Notes: a model not told the origin generated them from the sequence alone. 64,000 nt of DNA from G020348385 sp964538085 (GCA_964538085.1 CAZIDF010000004.1:200459-264458); one strand, 5' to 3'; shown: positions 45,553 through 54,390, counted from the stretch's first letter. Translations and numbers: made by a program.

Positions 45553-46671
45553 GTGCACAAAAATGTAAAGTTCGGAACGAGATCTATTCCGCTTGTTTTA
45601 ATAAGTTTTCTTCTCCTCCTGATTTTATCTGCTGCTTGTGGAACAAAGAAGACAAATATATCGGATGAAGTAAAAAATAGCATCATAGAACGTATAAAAA
45701 ATGGAGAAAGCGTGGGAATGGTCATCGGTTTTATAGACTCTCGAGGAAATAGAGAGTATTTCTGCCATGGAACGTTGGCAAAAGGCGGAAAGGAACCGGT
45801 CGATGAGATTTCTGTGTATGAGATTGGTTCGATAACCAAAGTTTTCACAGGTGTCGCACTCGCGGACATGGTCTTAAAAGGAGAAGTAAGTCTGGAGGAT
45901 CCAGCCGAATTGTTTTTGCCGAAAACGGTGAAAATGCCCTCAAGAAACGGGAAAAAAATAACGTTGGGGCACCTTGCCTCCCAAAATTCCGCCCTCCCGC
46001 GCATGCCCTTCAATTTTCGCCCTAAAGATCCAGAAAATCCTTATGCCGATTACACGGTCGAAAACATGTATGCTTTTCTCTCCGCTTATACCTTACAGAG
46101 AGATATCGGGGAAAAATTCGAGTATTCGAACCTCGGCATGGGACTGCTGGGACATATCCTGGGCCTGAGAGCCGGAATGGATTATGAACAGCTGATTGCA
46201 GAACGAATCTCCCATGTTTTGGGAATGGAAGACACAGGGATCACCCTTACATCCGACATGAAAAAAAGGCTGGCAAAAGGACATAATCCAAAGGGCGAAG
46301 TCCCTAACTGGGATATCCCGACACTTGCCGGGGCAGGAGCTCTTCGATCTACCGCAAACGACATGTTGACGTTTCTCGGTGCCAATATGGGAGTGGAACG
46401 CACTCCGTTGTTATCTGCCATGGAGATGGCTCAAGAACCGCGTGCCGATGCAGACAAAGACATGAAAATTGGTCTCGGGTGGCTCATCATGGATAACGGA
46501 AAAACGCAGATCGTCTGGCATAACGGCGGGACCGGAGGGTACAGGACGTTCTGTGGGTTTATCAAAGACAAAAAAGTTGGGGTCGTTGTCCTTTCCAACA
46601 TGAATATCGGCGCCGATGATGTCGGATTCCACCTGCTGGACAGCTTATACGCATTGAAAAAGATCGAGTAA
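45553..46671 (+). CDS. beta-lactamase-family serine hydrolase lipoprotein
   Basis: A protein of about 372 residues starting at GTG 45553, 6 nt after GAGGGAG; an ATG at 45520 is an in-frame alternative. It has a lipoprotein signal (LVLISFLLLLILSAACG). The domain shows SITK in YEIGSITKVFTG, YSN in FEYSNLGMGLLG, and HNGGTGGYRTFCGF as the third box, all as in class C beta-lactamases, esterases and D-aminopeptidases. It is shorter than the homologue at 29086-30858 because it lacks the C-terminal beta domain. Probably acts on cell-wall peptides or esters in the periplasm. Confidence 0.85.
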   Translation: MHKNVKFGTRSIPLVLISFLLLLILSAACGTKKTNISDEVKNSIIERIKNGESVGMVIGFIDSRGNREYFCHGTLAKGGKEPVDEISVYEIGSITKVFTGVALADMVLKGEVSLEDPAELFLPKTVKMPSRNGKKITLGHLASQNSALPRMPFNFRPKDPENPYADYTVENMYAFLSAYTLQRDIGEKFEYSNLGMGLLGHILGLRAGMDYEQLIAERISHVLGMEDTGITLTSDMKKRLAKGHNPKGEVPNWDIPTLAGAGALRSTANDMLTFLGANMGVERTPLLSAMEMAQEPRADADKDMKIGLGWLIMDNGKTQIVWHNGGTGGYRTFCGFIKDKKVGVVVLSNMNIGADDVGFHLLDSLYALKKIE

Positions 46672-46682
46672 ATTAAAATTCA

Positions 46683-47423
46683 TCAATGGGTCAGGTCATC
46701 GAGACTGAAAAATCGCTCATCGACGATATTTCCCTGAACATCGATACTGCCGATCTTTTCGGGCATCTCTTTTCTTATGTCGTAGATCCCCCCATTTTTG
46801 TCCACGCGTCCGATCTTGGTTTTCACAGGGAATGTCGTGATATCGCTGGAAAAGATATCGCCGTGGTAGTCCACCTCGATCTGTTTCAGGTCGAATAGGT
46901 CTTCGACTCTTTCCTTGATCATACGGGACCGGAAATGGGGCCAAATGCTTTCGACGAATGTAAGCGACTGCCCTTCGATTTGTTTTGTCTGGGTTTTAGC
47001 CTGTGTTTGTTTCGATCTCGCTTTTTCTCTGCTTACCTGAGTGTATTTCAGGACAACCGTTCCCAACAGGATGGCGACGCCTATCAAAGCCAGCAGAAAA
47101 AGGAACTGCCCGAGTGTGAAAAAAATGAAAAGGAGCATTCCGATTAGATAGAGATAGCCTGCGATCCTTACCCCAGATTTTGTCCCGGTATTTTCGATAT
47201 TTTCTGTCCAGTCGTTTAAGGCGATGAGCAGAGAGTACAGGGGTTCCAGTGTAAGCTTGGCGATACTGGCCAATTTGCCTTTTCCAGAGAGAATGTTCTG
47301 TTTTTTTTCCTTGAGCCAGTAATAAAAATCCACGGTAAATGAGTGTATGGCTCCGATTTTTAAAAAAACGAGAACGTACCCGACAACAAAAGGCACGACC
47401 AAAAGAAGGATTAATAGAACCAT
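46683..47423 (-). CDS. membrane protein of unknown function
   Basis: A 246-residue protein with an N-terminal helix (2-22) and two further helices (about 90-125). A basic, Gln/Lys-rich linker (SREKARSKQTQAKTQTKQ) and a C-terminal soluble region of about 100 residues (FVESIWPHFRSRMIKERVEDLFDLKQIEVDYHGDIF ... IDVQGNIVDERFF) follow. The GGIYDI / GSIDVQGNI repeats in the tail look like short beta arches. No known domain recognised. Convergent with the beta-lactamase-like gene (11 nt apart). Confidence 0.6.
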   Translation of the reverse strand: MVLLILLLVVPFVVGYVLVFLKIGAIHSFTVDFYYWLKEKKQNILSGKGKLASIAKLTLEPLYSLLIALNDWTENIENTGTKSGVRIAGYLYLIGMLLFIFFTLGQFLFLLALIGVAILLGTVVLKYTQVSREKARSKQTQAKTQTKQIEGQSLTFVESIWPHFRSRMIKERVEDLFDLKQIEVDYHGDIFSSDITTFPVKTKIGRVDKNGGIYDIRKEMPEKIGSIDVQGNIVDERFFSLDDLTH

Positions 47424-47576
47424 GATGTTTGCCCTCGCTCCTCTATGGTTTCATCTCATTTAGTCGTGGAAATCGGGGTGTTTTTGAAAGAAAAATCACC
47501 CCTTAAATCATCCCTAGAGGCGATTGCAAATTCTTGCCATCAACCGCATAATCTTCTCGATGATGAGAGGATTACA

Positions 47577-47975
47577 ATGAGATTATCCCTGATCGATAAG
47601 CTATTTAACACATTCATTGCAACCAAAGGAGAAAAGCGCAGAGAGCCCAGGCGCGAGGATGAACTTCCCGTCGAAATCGAAATCCTATCTGATGAAACGG
47701 ATCCGGGCCCTTCCAGTATGCTTTACGCTCAGATAAAGGACATTTCTGCGGGGGGGATAAAAATCTGGACAAGCGTTTATGTCCCTATCGATACCCCAGT
47801 TAAGCTAAAAATCAGATTGTTGAAATTGGGGGAAACCATAGGTCCTATAGGCAAAGTGGTATGGGGGAACCAGCTTGAAGATTGCGACATATACGAGATG
47901 GGAATAGAATTCGAGAACACACAGCCGGAAATTTTATGCACCCTGTTGGAGTATATCTACACAAATTGGGAATAG
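47577..47975 (+). CDS. PilZ-domain protein
   Basis: A protein of about 132 residues starting at ATG 47577 (GAGAGG upstream); an in-frame start at 47445 would add 44 residues without domain support. The PilZ signature is present: an RREPRRE arginine motif near residues 23-29 and DISAGGIKI about 45 residues later, then GKVVWGNQ and YEMGIEFEN. PilZ domains bind cyclic di-GMP and control motility, exopolysaccharide or attachment. No output domain is attached, so it must act through a partner. Confidence 0.75.
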   Translation: MRLSLIDKLFNTFIATKGEKRREPRREDELPVEIEILSDETDPGPSSMLYAQIKDISAGGIKIWTSVYVPIDTPVKLKIRLLKLGETIGPIGKVVWGNQLEDCDIYEMGIEFENTQPEILCTLLEYIYTNWE

Positions 47976-47993
47976 ATTAGCGATTTCGGTGTT

Positions 47994-49472
47994 TTAAATC
48001 CCCGCAACCTTTCGGAAGTGGAAGCCGTATATCGCGAATGATATGGATATGCCGATAAAATAGGGACGTCTCGCCAAGGTCCAGATGATCAGTTTCCAGT
48101 ACTGGAATCTCTCTTTTCCTTGAATACCCAACAGCCAGATGGATTTGAAGAAGGCATTGACATAACAAAATTTGAAATAGGTTTTTTTGTCGAATTTTTT
48201 TGGCCGGTATTGTTTCAAAAACGTTCTCACCCGTTTGTAGTAATGTTTAGGCGAGTAGATCGTGTCGAGGATCTTCTTGTAGCCGTCGATCAGGGTTTCG
48301 TGGTTCATTTTGGGGATAAAATTAAGGGAAAAGTCTGTGTTGTCGCCTGAAGTGCCCCCCAATAACCGCCCCTCTTTTTTCAGCCGCTGGTACAATCGTG
48401 TGCCTCGGGGGGCGTTCAACAAACCGACCATGGCGGTGACGATCCCGCTGTTTTGGATGAATTTTATCTGTTTTTCAAAAATCGATGGCGTGTCGCTGTC
48501 GAAGCCTACGATAAATCCTCCCTGTACCTCCATGCCCAAGTTCTGGATTTTTTTTACAGAAGCCAGCAGGTCACGATTTTTATTCAGGTATTTGTTGCAT
48601 TCTGTCAGGCTGTCCTCGTTCGGGGTTTCGATCCCGATGAACACCCTGCGGAAACCCGCTTTGACCATGGATTTTATCAGCTCATCATCGTCGGAAAGAT
48701 TGATCGAAGTCTCGGTCAAAAAATAAAACGGGTATTTTTTTTCTAACATCCAGTCGATAAGAGCAGGGAGAATTTCTTTTTTGAGTGTTTTTTTGTTCCC
48801 GATGAAATTGTCATCCACAAAAAAGACACCCCCCCTCCAGCCGAGATCATAGATGGCTTCAAGTTCAGCGATGATCTGCTTTTTGTTTTTGGTCCGCGGT
48901 CTGTGTCCGTTCAGGACAATGATGTCGCAGAATTCACAATTGTACGGACACCCCCTGGAATATTGGATGCTCATCGAAGCATATTTTTTTTTGTCGATGA
49001 GGTCCCACTGCGGACTTGGCGTCTGGGTTATATCGGGCCAATCTTGGGATGTATACACCTTTTGAGCGCGACCTTGTTCGAGATCCTCCAGGAAAACAGG
49101 GAGCGTGTTCTCTGCTTCGTTAAGGACAAAATGATCGACTCCTTCGAATTCCTCATGGCCAGTCGTAAAGAGCGGGCCACCGGCGACAACCTTTACGTTG
49201 AACTCGCTGCATTTGTGGATGACTTCTTTGACCGACTTTTTCTGGACGATCATGGCGCTGATGAAGACATAATCGGCCCACCTGAAGTCATCGTCCGATA
49301 AACCGGTGACGTTCATGTCGATCAATCTTTTTTCCCATTCATCCGGGAGCATAGCCGCCACTGTCAACAAGCCCAATGGAGGAAATGATGCTTTTTTAGA
49401 GATGAATTTCAATGCGTATTTGAAACTCCAAAAGGTGTCAGGGTACTGAGGGTAAATCAGGAGAATTTTCAT
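47994..49472 (-). CDS. B12-binding-domain radical SAM protein
   Basis: A 492-residue enzyme. The N-terminal about 150 residues are a cobalamin-binding-like fold (ILLIYPQYPDTFWSFKYAL, VKVVAGGPLFTT). The radical SAM core follows with CPYNCEFCDI (CxxxCxxC) preceded by YSRG, then GVFFVDDNFIGNKK and FYFLTETSINLS. A C-terminal extension (about 370-490) resembles DUF4070. Relatives perform methylations or rearrangements in lipid, hopanoid or cofactor synthesis; the substrate cannot be named. Weak ribosome site at ATG 49472. Confidence 0.85.
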   Translation of the reverse strand: MKILLIYPQYPDTFWSFKYALKFISKKASFPPLGLLTVAAMLPDEWEKRLIDMNVTGLSDDDFRWADYVFISAMIVQKKSVKEVIHKCSEFNVKVVAGGPLFTTGHEEFEGVDHFVLNEAENTLPVFLEDLEQGRAQKVYTSQDWPDITQTPSPQWDLIDKKKYASMSIQYSRGCPYNCEFCDIIVLNGHRPRTKNKKQIIAELEAIYDLGWRGGVFFVDDNFIGNKKTLKKEILPALIDWMLEKKYPFYFLTETSINLSDDDELIKSMVKAGFRRVFIGIETPNEDSLTECNKYLNKNRDLLASVKKIQNLGMEVQGGFIVGFDSDTPSIFEKQIKFIQNSGIVTAMVGLLNAPRGTRLYQRLKKEGRLLGGTSGDNTDFSLNFIPKMNHETLIDGYKKILDTIYSPKHYYKRVRTFLKQYRPKKFDKKTYFKFCYVNAFFKSIWLLGIQGKERFQYWKLIIWTLARRPYFIGISISFAIYGFHFRKVAGI

Positions 49473-49823
49473 CGCTTAACTAAGAATACCACGTTTTTGC
49501 CGTGTATGCGAATAGATTTACACCTACGACCAAATGGAAGCTGGCCCCTTCCAGGATGCCGATGTCGATCAGAGTCTCTCCTCTCACACAATATTAAACA
49601 CGCGGGAAAGGCAAAATTCCACCCTCCTCACAATATTAAATACTCCATTTTGACTGATTTGGTTTTATTTCCTACAGGGATGCAAGTTCTATACCTAATA
49701 ACGATCAAATCCAGTTCTTTACTACAATATCACCCCCCAATTTCATCGAGAAGGATGATTGACTCTTTGTTCCATTTGAATAGAATCGTAGGAAAATCAT
49801 TTTAAATCGACACAAAGGGATTT
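49473..49823 (+). promoter_or_regulatory. 351-base intergenic region with short repeats and a promoter at 49759-49786
   Basis: Contains two copies of CACAATATTAAA-type sequence (49587-49598 and 49629-49640). The likely promoter TTGACT (49759-49764), a 16-nt spacer and TAGAAT (49781-49786) lies 37 nt before the DUF5658 gene. Nothing coding is convincing here. Confidence 0.45.
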
Positions 49824-50273
49824 ATGCTGACCGATAGACGAAAACAATCTGACCGAAGGAAATTTCTCACTCGTCCCTTCAGTAAATACATTTTCAAGGG
49901 CCGACGAAAGCAAGCACGTCGAGAAAAAGAAGACCAAAACTACTATGTCGACCGCTACGAAGCCAAATACCTGGCATTGGTCCTTTCGATCTTGGTTTTG
50001 TGTGTGTTCGATGCCTATTTCACGTTAAAAATTATCCATTACGGAGGAAAAGAACTGAATCCTCTGATGATAAAATTTCTTGACAGGTTTCCGGAGTTGT
50101 CTCTTTTGATGAAGTACCTGGTTACGGTCATCAGTCTGGTCATCCTTTTGGTTCACAAAAATTTTATCCTGTTCGATAAGATCAAAGCTGACTTCTTTCT
50201 CTACGTTATATTTTTTCTTTACCTCTTTTTGGTTCTATATGAGGTCTTTTTCCTATTTATTCATCCCGTTTAG
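49824..50273 (+). CDS. DUF5658-like membrane protein
   Basis: A 149-residue protein. An arginine-rich cytoplasmic N-terminus (DRRKQSDRRKFL, GRRKQARRE) precedes membrane helices near 50-68, 90-112 and 122-145. The first helix carries YLALVLSILVLCVFDAYFTLKIIHYGGKELNPLM, the fingerprint of DUF5658 proteins. The repeated DRRxxxRR motifs are characteristic and may touch acidic lipid or nucleic acid. Function unknown. AAGGGAT lies before the ATG. Confidence 0.65.
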   Translation: MLTDRRKQSDRRKFLTRPFSKYIFKGRRKQARREKEDQNYYVDRYEAKYLALVLSILVLCVFDAYFTLKIIHYGGKELNPLMIKFLDRFPELSLLMKYLVTVISLVILLVHKNFILFDKIKADFFLYVIFFLYLFLVLYEVFFLFIHPV

Positions 50274-50299
50274 GGAAATTTGGGGGAGCAAAAATTGGC

Positions 50300-50328
50300 A
50301 ATATTTGTTACAAAGTACGAATATTTGT
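50300..50328 (+). promoter_or_regulatory. tandem AATATTTGT repeats upstream of a sigma-54 promoter
   Basis: AATATTTGTTA at 50300 and AATATTTGTCA at 50320 are direct repeats with a period of exactly 20 nt (two helical turns). They lie about 67-95 nt upstream of the -24 element of the sigma-54 promoter, where enhancer-binding activators usually bind. Confidence 0.45.
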
Positions 50329-50394
50329 CATTTTTAGCGTCTTAGGGTTTATCCCTACCACCTTTAACTTATTCATAATAAATGGATTACACTT

Positions 50395-50409
50395 TGGCAT
50401 GATATTTGC
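50395..50409 (+). promoter_or_regulatory. sigma-54 (-24/-12) promoter
   Basis: TGGCATG-ATAT-TTGC matches the sigma-54 consensus TGGCAYR-N4-TTGC with correct spacing between the GG and GC dinucleotides. The predicted start is near 50421, 24 nt before the small membrane protein gene. Confidence 0.7.
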
Positions 50410-50444
50410 GAATAAAATGGGCATGAAAACAAGGAAGCGGGAGA

Positions 50445-50618
50445 ATGGAGATGAAAGAAAAACTAAAAAAACATTTTAAAATTATCGGCCTGATCGGCAT
50501 CATTTGTTCATGGACGACTCTGGCCTTTGTGTGGATGGGTTTGATGACAGCGTCTTATATCGCCTACTCCTTGACAGCTGGACTTTTCGGAACAGCTATC
50601 CTGGTGGGAAAAAACTAA
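50445..50618 (+). CDS. 57-residue membrane protein under a sigma-54 promoter
   Basis: A short protein beginning MEMKEKLKKHFKI, with a basic N-terminus and two hydrophobic helices (about 13-32 and 36-54) and ending in LVGKN. The ATG at 50445 has AAGGAAG 7 nt upstream; ATG 50451 is also possible. It is directly downstream of the sigma-54 promoter and lies before a perfect terminator, which supports a real transcription unit. I do not recognise the family; a small envelope or stress protein is likely. Confidence 0.6.
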   Translation: MEMKEKLKKHFKIIGLIGIICSWTTLAFVWMGLMTASYIAYSLTAGLFGTAILVGKN

Positions 50619-50619
50619 G

Positions 50620-50814
50620 ATGCAGATATCATTCATTTATTTCAGCAATCCTGTGGGAGACAGGAGCATAGCGGAGTGGGTATCTCTGTGGAATAACAAA
50701 GAGCTTATGTCTTTGTATTCTGCAGCAGATATCCCTCAGGATCAATTCTCCGGAATGGAGAAGGCAAACTTCGCCATCGTTTATCCTCATTTTAGGAGTC
50801 TTTTCAATCACTGA
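50620..50814 (+). CDS. possible small protein downstream of the 57-residue gene
   Basis: A 64-residue open frame starting 2 nt after the previous stop, followed 40 nt later by the terminator. It is mostly polar (SFIYFSNPVGDRSIAEW, LWNNKELMSLY) with no known domain. There is no good ribosome site, but translational coupling from the upstream gene is possible. The opposite strand is also open here, so coding status is uncertain. Confidence 0.3.
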   Translation: MQISFIYFSNPVGDRSIAEWVSLWNNKELMSLYSAADIPQDQFSGMEKANFAIVYPHFRSLFNH

Positions 50815-50853
50815 GCCTCCATTCTAAGTTCGCGCCTCTAGATCCAATCCTCG

Positions 50854-50874
50854 GCCCCCCTTGCCTAGGGGGGC
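50854..50874 (+). terminator. intrinsic terminator hairpin
   Basis: GCCCCCC (50854-50860), loop TTGCCTA and GGGGGGC (50868-50874) form a perfect 7-bp GC stem, followed by TATCTCTTTG and then a later TTTTT. It ends the sigma-54 unit and separates it from the convergent DUF255 gene. Confidence 0.7.
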
Positions 50875-50892
50875 TATCTCTTTGTACCGTTT

Positions 50893-53010
50893 TTATTCCG
50901 CGAAAAGTCGTTCGATCAGTTCCTCGGCAGATGTGATGGGGAGTTGGCAGGTAAAATTTTCGCACAAATAAGCGGTGGCTTTGCCATCGATAAGGGTCCG
51001 GCCATAAAAAAGCGGGATTTTATTGACAAGCTCTTCTGCCTTTTTGCTATCGGGATCGAGAAGGGCGATGACATGGCCGGGGATAAACCGGCTGTGAATC
51101 GCTTTCAGCAGTTCTTTTGTATCTTCGGAATCCCTGTGTCCGACGATGGCGATCTCTTTTATGGGGTGAATCAGCGTATCCACGTCCATCAGGAGTGTAA
51201 GATATCCTTGCGGAGTTTTTTCCATGTAAGGAAGGTTGGCTCTGAGGATGCGCCCTGCCTTCTGAACATAATCTTTCCTGTCCAGGAGCTCTCCCAAACG
51301 GAGAAGTGAATCGATGGCCACACCAACAGGAGAAGGAATGGCGCTGTCATTCGATGATTTTGTACGCACGATCAAATTTTTATGATTTTGGCTGGTGTTG
51401 AATAAGCTGGCACTTTTTTCTTCCCAGAATTGAACGATCATTTCCTCGGTCAGTTCCCCGGCGGCAAAAAACCATTTTTCATCGAATCCTGCCTCATAAA
51501 GGTCTATGAATGCCCGAATAGTGTAGGCATAATCCTCGAGGTATGCGAAAAATTTAGATTCTCCAGCCCTGTACGTGCGAAGAAGTTTGCCGTCCTTTGT
51601 GCGCATCTTATCCATGATAAAGGCGGCAGCTCGCTCAGCGGCGATAAGATATCTTTTGTCTGCAAAAACTTGGTATCCGCGGGCGAATGCGGAGATCATC
51701 AGGGCATTCCAGGAGGTGATGGCTTTATCATCCAGCCCTGGCCGCACTCTTTTATCCCGGACCTCGAGAAGCTTCTTCTTTATGCCAGTTATCGAGTTTT
51801 CCAATCGCTCTTCTGTCATGTCCATTTCTTTGGCCAGAGTTGCTGCATCTTTACGCAGGTGCAGGATATTGAATCCTTTGTGGTAGTCCTCATGGGATGA
51901 GAAATTCCCCGTTTTTTTCACGTTGTAATACCGAGATAAGATGTCGGCTTCTTTTTTGCCCAAGATTGTCTCGAGTTCTTCCCATTTCCAGAGATAAAAG
52001 AGGCCTTCCTTTCCCTCGCTGTCCGCGTCTTCTGTCGAATAAATTCCCCCGGAGTCGTCGGTCATGTAGGTCATCTCATAATCGAATATTTCCTGGGCGA
52101 TGCGGGCATATCTTTTGTTGCCGGTCACTTGAAATGCTTCGATATAAACGACGGCCAACTGGGAATTGTCGTACAGCATTTTCTCGAAATGAGGCACCTG
52201 CCACTCGTTGTCGACAGAATACCGGTGGAATCCCCCTGCCAGATGGTCGTACATCCCTCCCTCAGACATCTTGTCCAGGGTGAATGCGGCCATTTCGAGC
52301 GAGCGCTTGTTCCCTGTGCGAATGTAGTCACGCAGAAGGAACATGATGGCATTGGAAGGTGGAAATTTAGGCGCACCGCTGAATCCTCCCCATTTGTCGT
52401 CGAAAACAGCCTCTAGATGGCTGGCGGCATCGGCAAGGAGATCTGAGTTGAGTTGGGCCTCTTTGTCGACCGGAAGACTGAGGGAGGTCCTCTGTTCGAT
52501 GATCTGGCTGAGGGTTTCGGCGTCCTGGAAAAGCTTTGTTTTGCTTTGGTCGTCTCGCCAAAAATCGTTGAGGCGCAGGATGAGGTTTTTGAACCCTACA
52601 CGCCCCCATTTATCCTCAGGCGGAAAATAGGTGCCTCCGTAGAAGGGCTTGAGCTCTGGTGTGAGGAAAACCGTCATCGGCCATCCTCCGCTTCCGGATA
52701 TGGCGACCACTGCTGTCATGTAAATATCGTCAAGGTCGGGACGTTCTTCTCTGTCTACTTTGATGGAAATGAAATGTCTGTTCAGGATTTCGGCGATCTC
52801 TTGGTTTTCGAAAGACTCCCTTTCCATCACGTGACACCAGTGGCAGGCGGCATAACCGATGGACAGGAAAATCGGTTTGTTTTCTTTTTTCGCTTTAACC
52901 AAAGCCTCCTCTCCCCATGGATACCAGTCGACCGGATTGTGGGCATGCTGCAGAAGATAAGGGCTCGTTTCGTCTATGAGCTTATTCGTGTGTTCGTGTT
53001 TTTGGTTCAT
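50893..53010 (-). CDS. DUF255 (YyaL/SPATA20-like) thioredoxin-domain protein
   Basis: A 705-residue protein. The N-terminal thioredoxin-like DUF255 domain begins NKLIDETSPYLLQHAHNPVDWYPWGEEAL and has the redox motif CHWC (Cys56-Cys59) and VDREERPDLDDIYM. The remainder is an alpha/alpha toroid like N-acylglucosamine 2-epimerases (GGMYDHLAGGFHRYSVDNEWQVPHFEKMLYDN). This family is widespread from bacteria to mammals with no firm reaction; sugar processing linked to thiol chemistry has been suggested. GAGGAGG precedes the ATG. Full length. Confidence 0.92.
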   Translation of the reverse strand: MNQKHEHTNKLIDETSPYLLQHAHNPVDWYPWGEEALVKAKKENKPIFLSIGYAACHWCHVMERESFENQEIAEILNRHFISIKVDREERPDLDDIYMTAVVAISGSGGWPMTVFLTPELKPFYGGTYFPPEDKWGRVGFKNLILRLNDFWRDDQSKTKLFQDAETLSQIIEQRTSLSLPVDKEAQLNSDLLADAASHLEAVFDDKWGGFSGAPKFPPSNAIMFLLRDYIRTGNKRSLEMAAFTLDKMSEGGMYDHLAGGFHRYSVDNEWQVPHFEKMLYDNSQLAVVYIEAFQVTGNKRYARIAQEIFDYEMTYMTDDSGGIYSTEDADSEGKEGLFYLWKWEELETILGKKEADILSRYYNVKKTGNFSSHEDYHKGFNILHLRKDAATLAKEMDMTEERLENSITGIKKKLLEVRDKRVRPGLDDKAITSWNALMISAFARGYQVFADKRYLIAAERAAAFIMDKMRTKDGKLLRTYRAGESKFFAYLEDYAYTIRAFIDLYEAGFDEKWFFAAGELTEEMIVQFWEEKSASLFNTSQNHKNLIVRTKSSNDSAIPSPVGVAIDSLLRLGELLDRKDYVQKAGRILRANLPYMEKTPQGYLTLLMDVDTLIHPIKEIAIVGHRDSEDTKELLKAIHSRFIPGHVIALLDPDSKKAEELVNKIPLFYGRTLIDGKATAYLCENFTCQLPITSAEELIERLFAE

Positions 53011-53114
53011 CAGAACCTCCTCTGTGTGTTGGTGCCGTATATAACCTGTCTCATGGATAATCCCTATTAATCCTATATAATTATTGGATTTTGGTCAAAT
53101 CTTAAAAATGGACT

Positions 53115-53160
53115 TTTTGTCGATGAAATTCTGATGATGTGTCATCTAAAACGGACAAAA
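53115..53160 (+). promoter_or_regulatory. nested inverted repeats upstream of a sigma-54 promoter
   Basis: TTTTGTC (53115-53121) pairs with GACAAAA (53154-53160). Inside lies GATGA (53133-53137), TGTG, TCATC (53142-53146). Their centres are 60 nt or so upstream of the -24 element, suiting a bound enhancer protein. Confidence 0.4.
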
Positions 53161-53196
53161 CCGTTTGAGATTTTCCACCCACCCCTGGATTTATCT

Positions 53197-53211
53197 TGGC
53201 ACATATTTTGC
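53197..53211 (+). promoter_or_regulatory. sigma-54 (-24/-12) promoter
   Basis: TGGCACA-TATT-TTGC is followed by T, matching the sigma-54 consensus at all key positions with correct spacing. The predicted start is near 53223, 41 nt before the lipoprotein gene. Confidence 0.7.
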
Positions 53212-53263
53212 TTTATATACGGGAGCGAGAGGGAAAAGCTGTGGATGTCATGAGGAGATGCCG

Positions 53264-53644
53264 ATGAAAAAATTATTGCTCCCGCTACTCATTTTGGCTT
53301 GTTTGTCCTGCGCAATTCAGACTGTCAAGACAGAATCGAGCCATTGGCGGAACCGAACTTTCGATGAAGTGTGGGAGGCATCGATAGCCGCGGTGAATGA
53401 CATAGAATTCACGATCGATAGCCTCGACAGGGAAGCGGGCTTTATCGGAGCTGAAAGCGGAAGGTATGTGCTGGGAGGAGACGCTCCGCCCCGGTTGTCC
53501 ATCATGATACGGGAATTTGGCGACAGTATCAGTGTAGAATGCAAAGTCCTCCAGAAAGAACAATTTGTGGACATATTCGGGATCGGGAAAAAGATCGTTC
53601 GTGAATTTAGGATGGCCTTGAACCAAAATCTCAGCGGAAATTAA
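53264..53644 (+). CDS. small lipoprotein, sigma-54 controlled
   Basis: A protein of about 126 residues starting at ATG 53264 after GAGGAG, rather than an in-frame start at 53165, which lies upstream of the sigma-54 promoter. A lipoprotein signal (LLLPLLILACLSC) is followed by a compact alpha/beta domain (HWRNRTFDEVWEASIAAVNDIEFTIDSLDREAGFIGAESGRYV ... LSIMIREFGDSISVECKV). The pattern 'RTFDEVWEASIAAV ... DREAGFI' is common in bacterial DUF-type lipoproteins that lack assigned function. The 3' end overlaps the convergent Nudix gene by 14 nt. Confidence 0.7.
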   Translation: MKKLLLPLLILACLSCAIQTVKTESSHWRNRTFDEVWEASIAAVNDIEFTIDSLDREAGFIGAESGRYVLGGDAPPRLSIMIREFGDSISVECKVLQKEQFVDIFGIGKKIVREFRMALNQNLSGN

Positions 53645-54284
53645 TTTCTTTAGCCATTTCAAGGAGTTCAGCCAAGACCATGGCGGTGGCTCCCCATATT
53701 TTGTGTTTGCCGTAGGAATAAAACGGAACCTCCACCTCTGCATCCCGGATAATCCACATTTCCCTCTGGATATTATGTGGACTGAGGAGGTGGTCGAGAG
53801 GTATTTCCAGGACTTCGGCTACCTCGACCGATGAGGGCTGAAAATCCGGCCGGTTCTCGGCTAAAGCCACAACCGGATATATGCAGTAGTTGCTCGGCGG
53901 GATGTAAAGGGGGGTCAACATCCCCAAAACCCGGACAGAGTCGGGATCGATTCCCAGTTCTTCCTGGGCTTCTCTTATGGCAGCCTGTTCCAACTCCTCC
54001 CCTGTTTCCTTTTTCCCCCCGGGAAAAGAAATCTGTCCTTTGTGAAAATCCACCCTGTCCGTCCTCCGGGTGAGCACGAGATGAAGCATGCCCTCTTTAG
54101 GATAAAGCAGCACGAGAACCCCGGCTTTGAGGCATGTGTCTTCCACTTCGAAATAGGCCTGATGGCCGGGCCGGGGATTCGGACACATCCCCAGTTGAGC
54201 TTTCAAACCGGGTTTCGATCCGGTGAGCTCCTTTTCCAGGGATTGCAGAGTCTCTGGGAATTCCGGATTTTTTTGATTAGGCAT
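53631..54284 (-). CDS. Nudix hydrolase, CoA pyrophosphatase type
   Basis: A 217-residue enzyme. The Nudix box GGKKETGEELEQAAIREAQEELGI is complete and directly follows LTRRTDRVDFHKGQISFPGG, a motif characteristic of CoA pyrophosphatases (NudL-like). The later PPSNYCIYPVVAL also fits. It would hydrolyse CoA and acyl-CoA to 4'-phosphopantetheine derivatives and 3',5'-ADP. Confidence in the exact substrate is moderate. Confidence 0.85.
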   Translation of the reverse strand: MPNQKNPEFPETLQSLEKELTGSKPGLKAQLGMCPNPRPGHQAYFEVEDTCLKAGVLVLLYPKEGMLHLVLTRRTDRVDFHKGQISFPGGKKETGEELEQAAIREAQEELGIDPDSVRVLGMLTPLYIPPSNYCIYPVVALAENRPDFQPSSVEVAEVLEIPLDHLLSPHNIQREMWIIRDAEVEVPFYSYGKHKIWGATAMVLAELLEMAKEINFR

Positions 54285-54390
54285 CGGATGCTTTTTTTAC
54301 TGCTTTTATTGATAAACGAATTCGCGATGAATGACAAGAGAAAAAATGTTCGTGTTGTCATTTTCAGCAATATCAGGATAATATTCTGAT

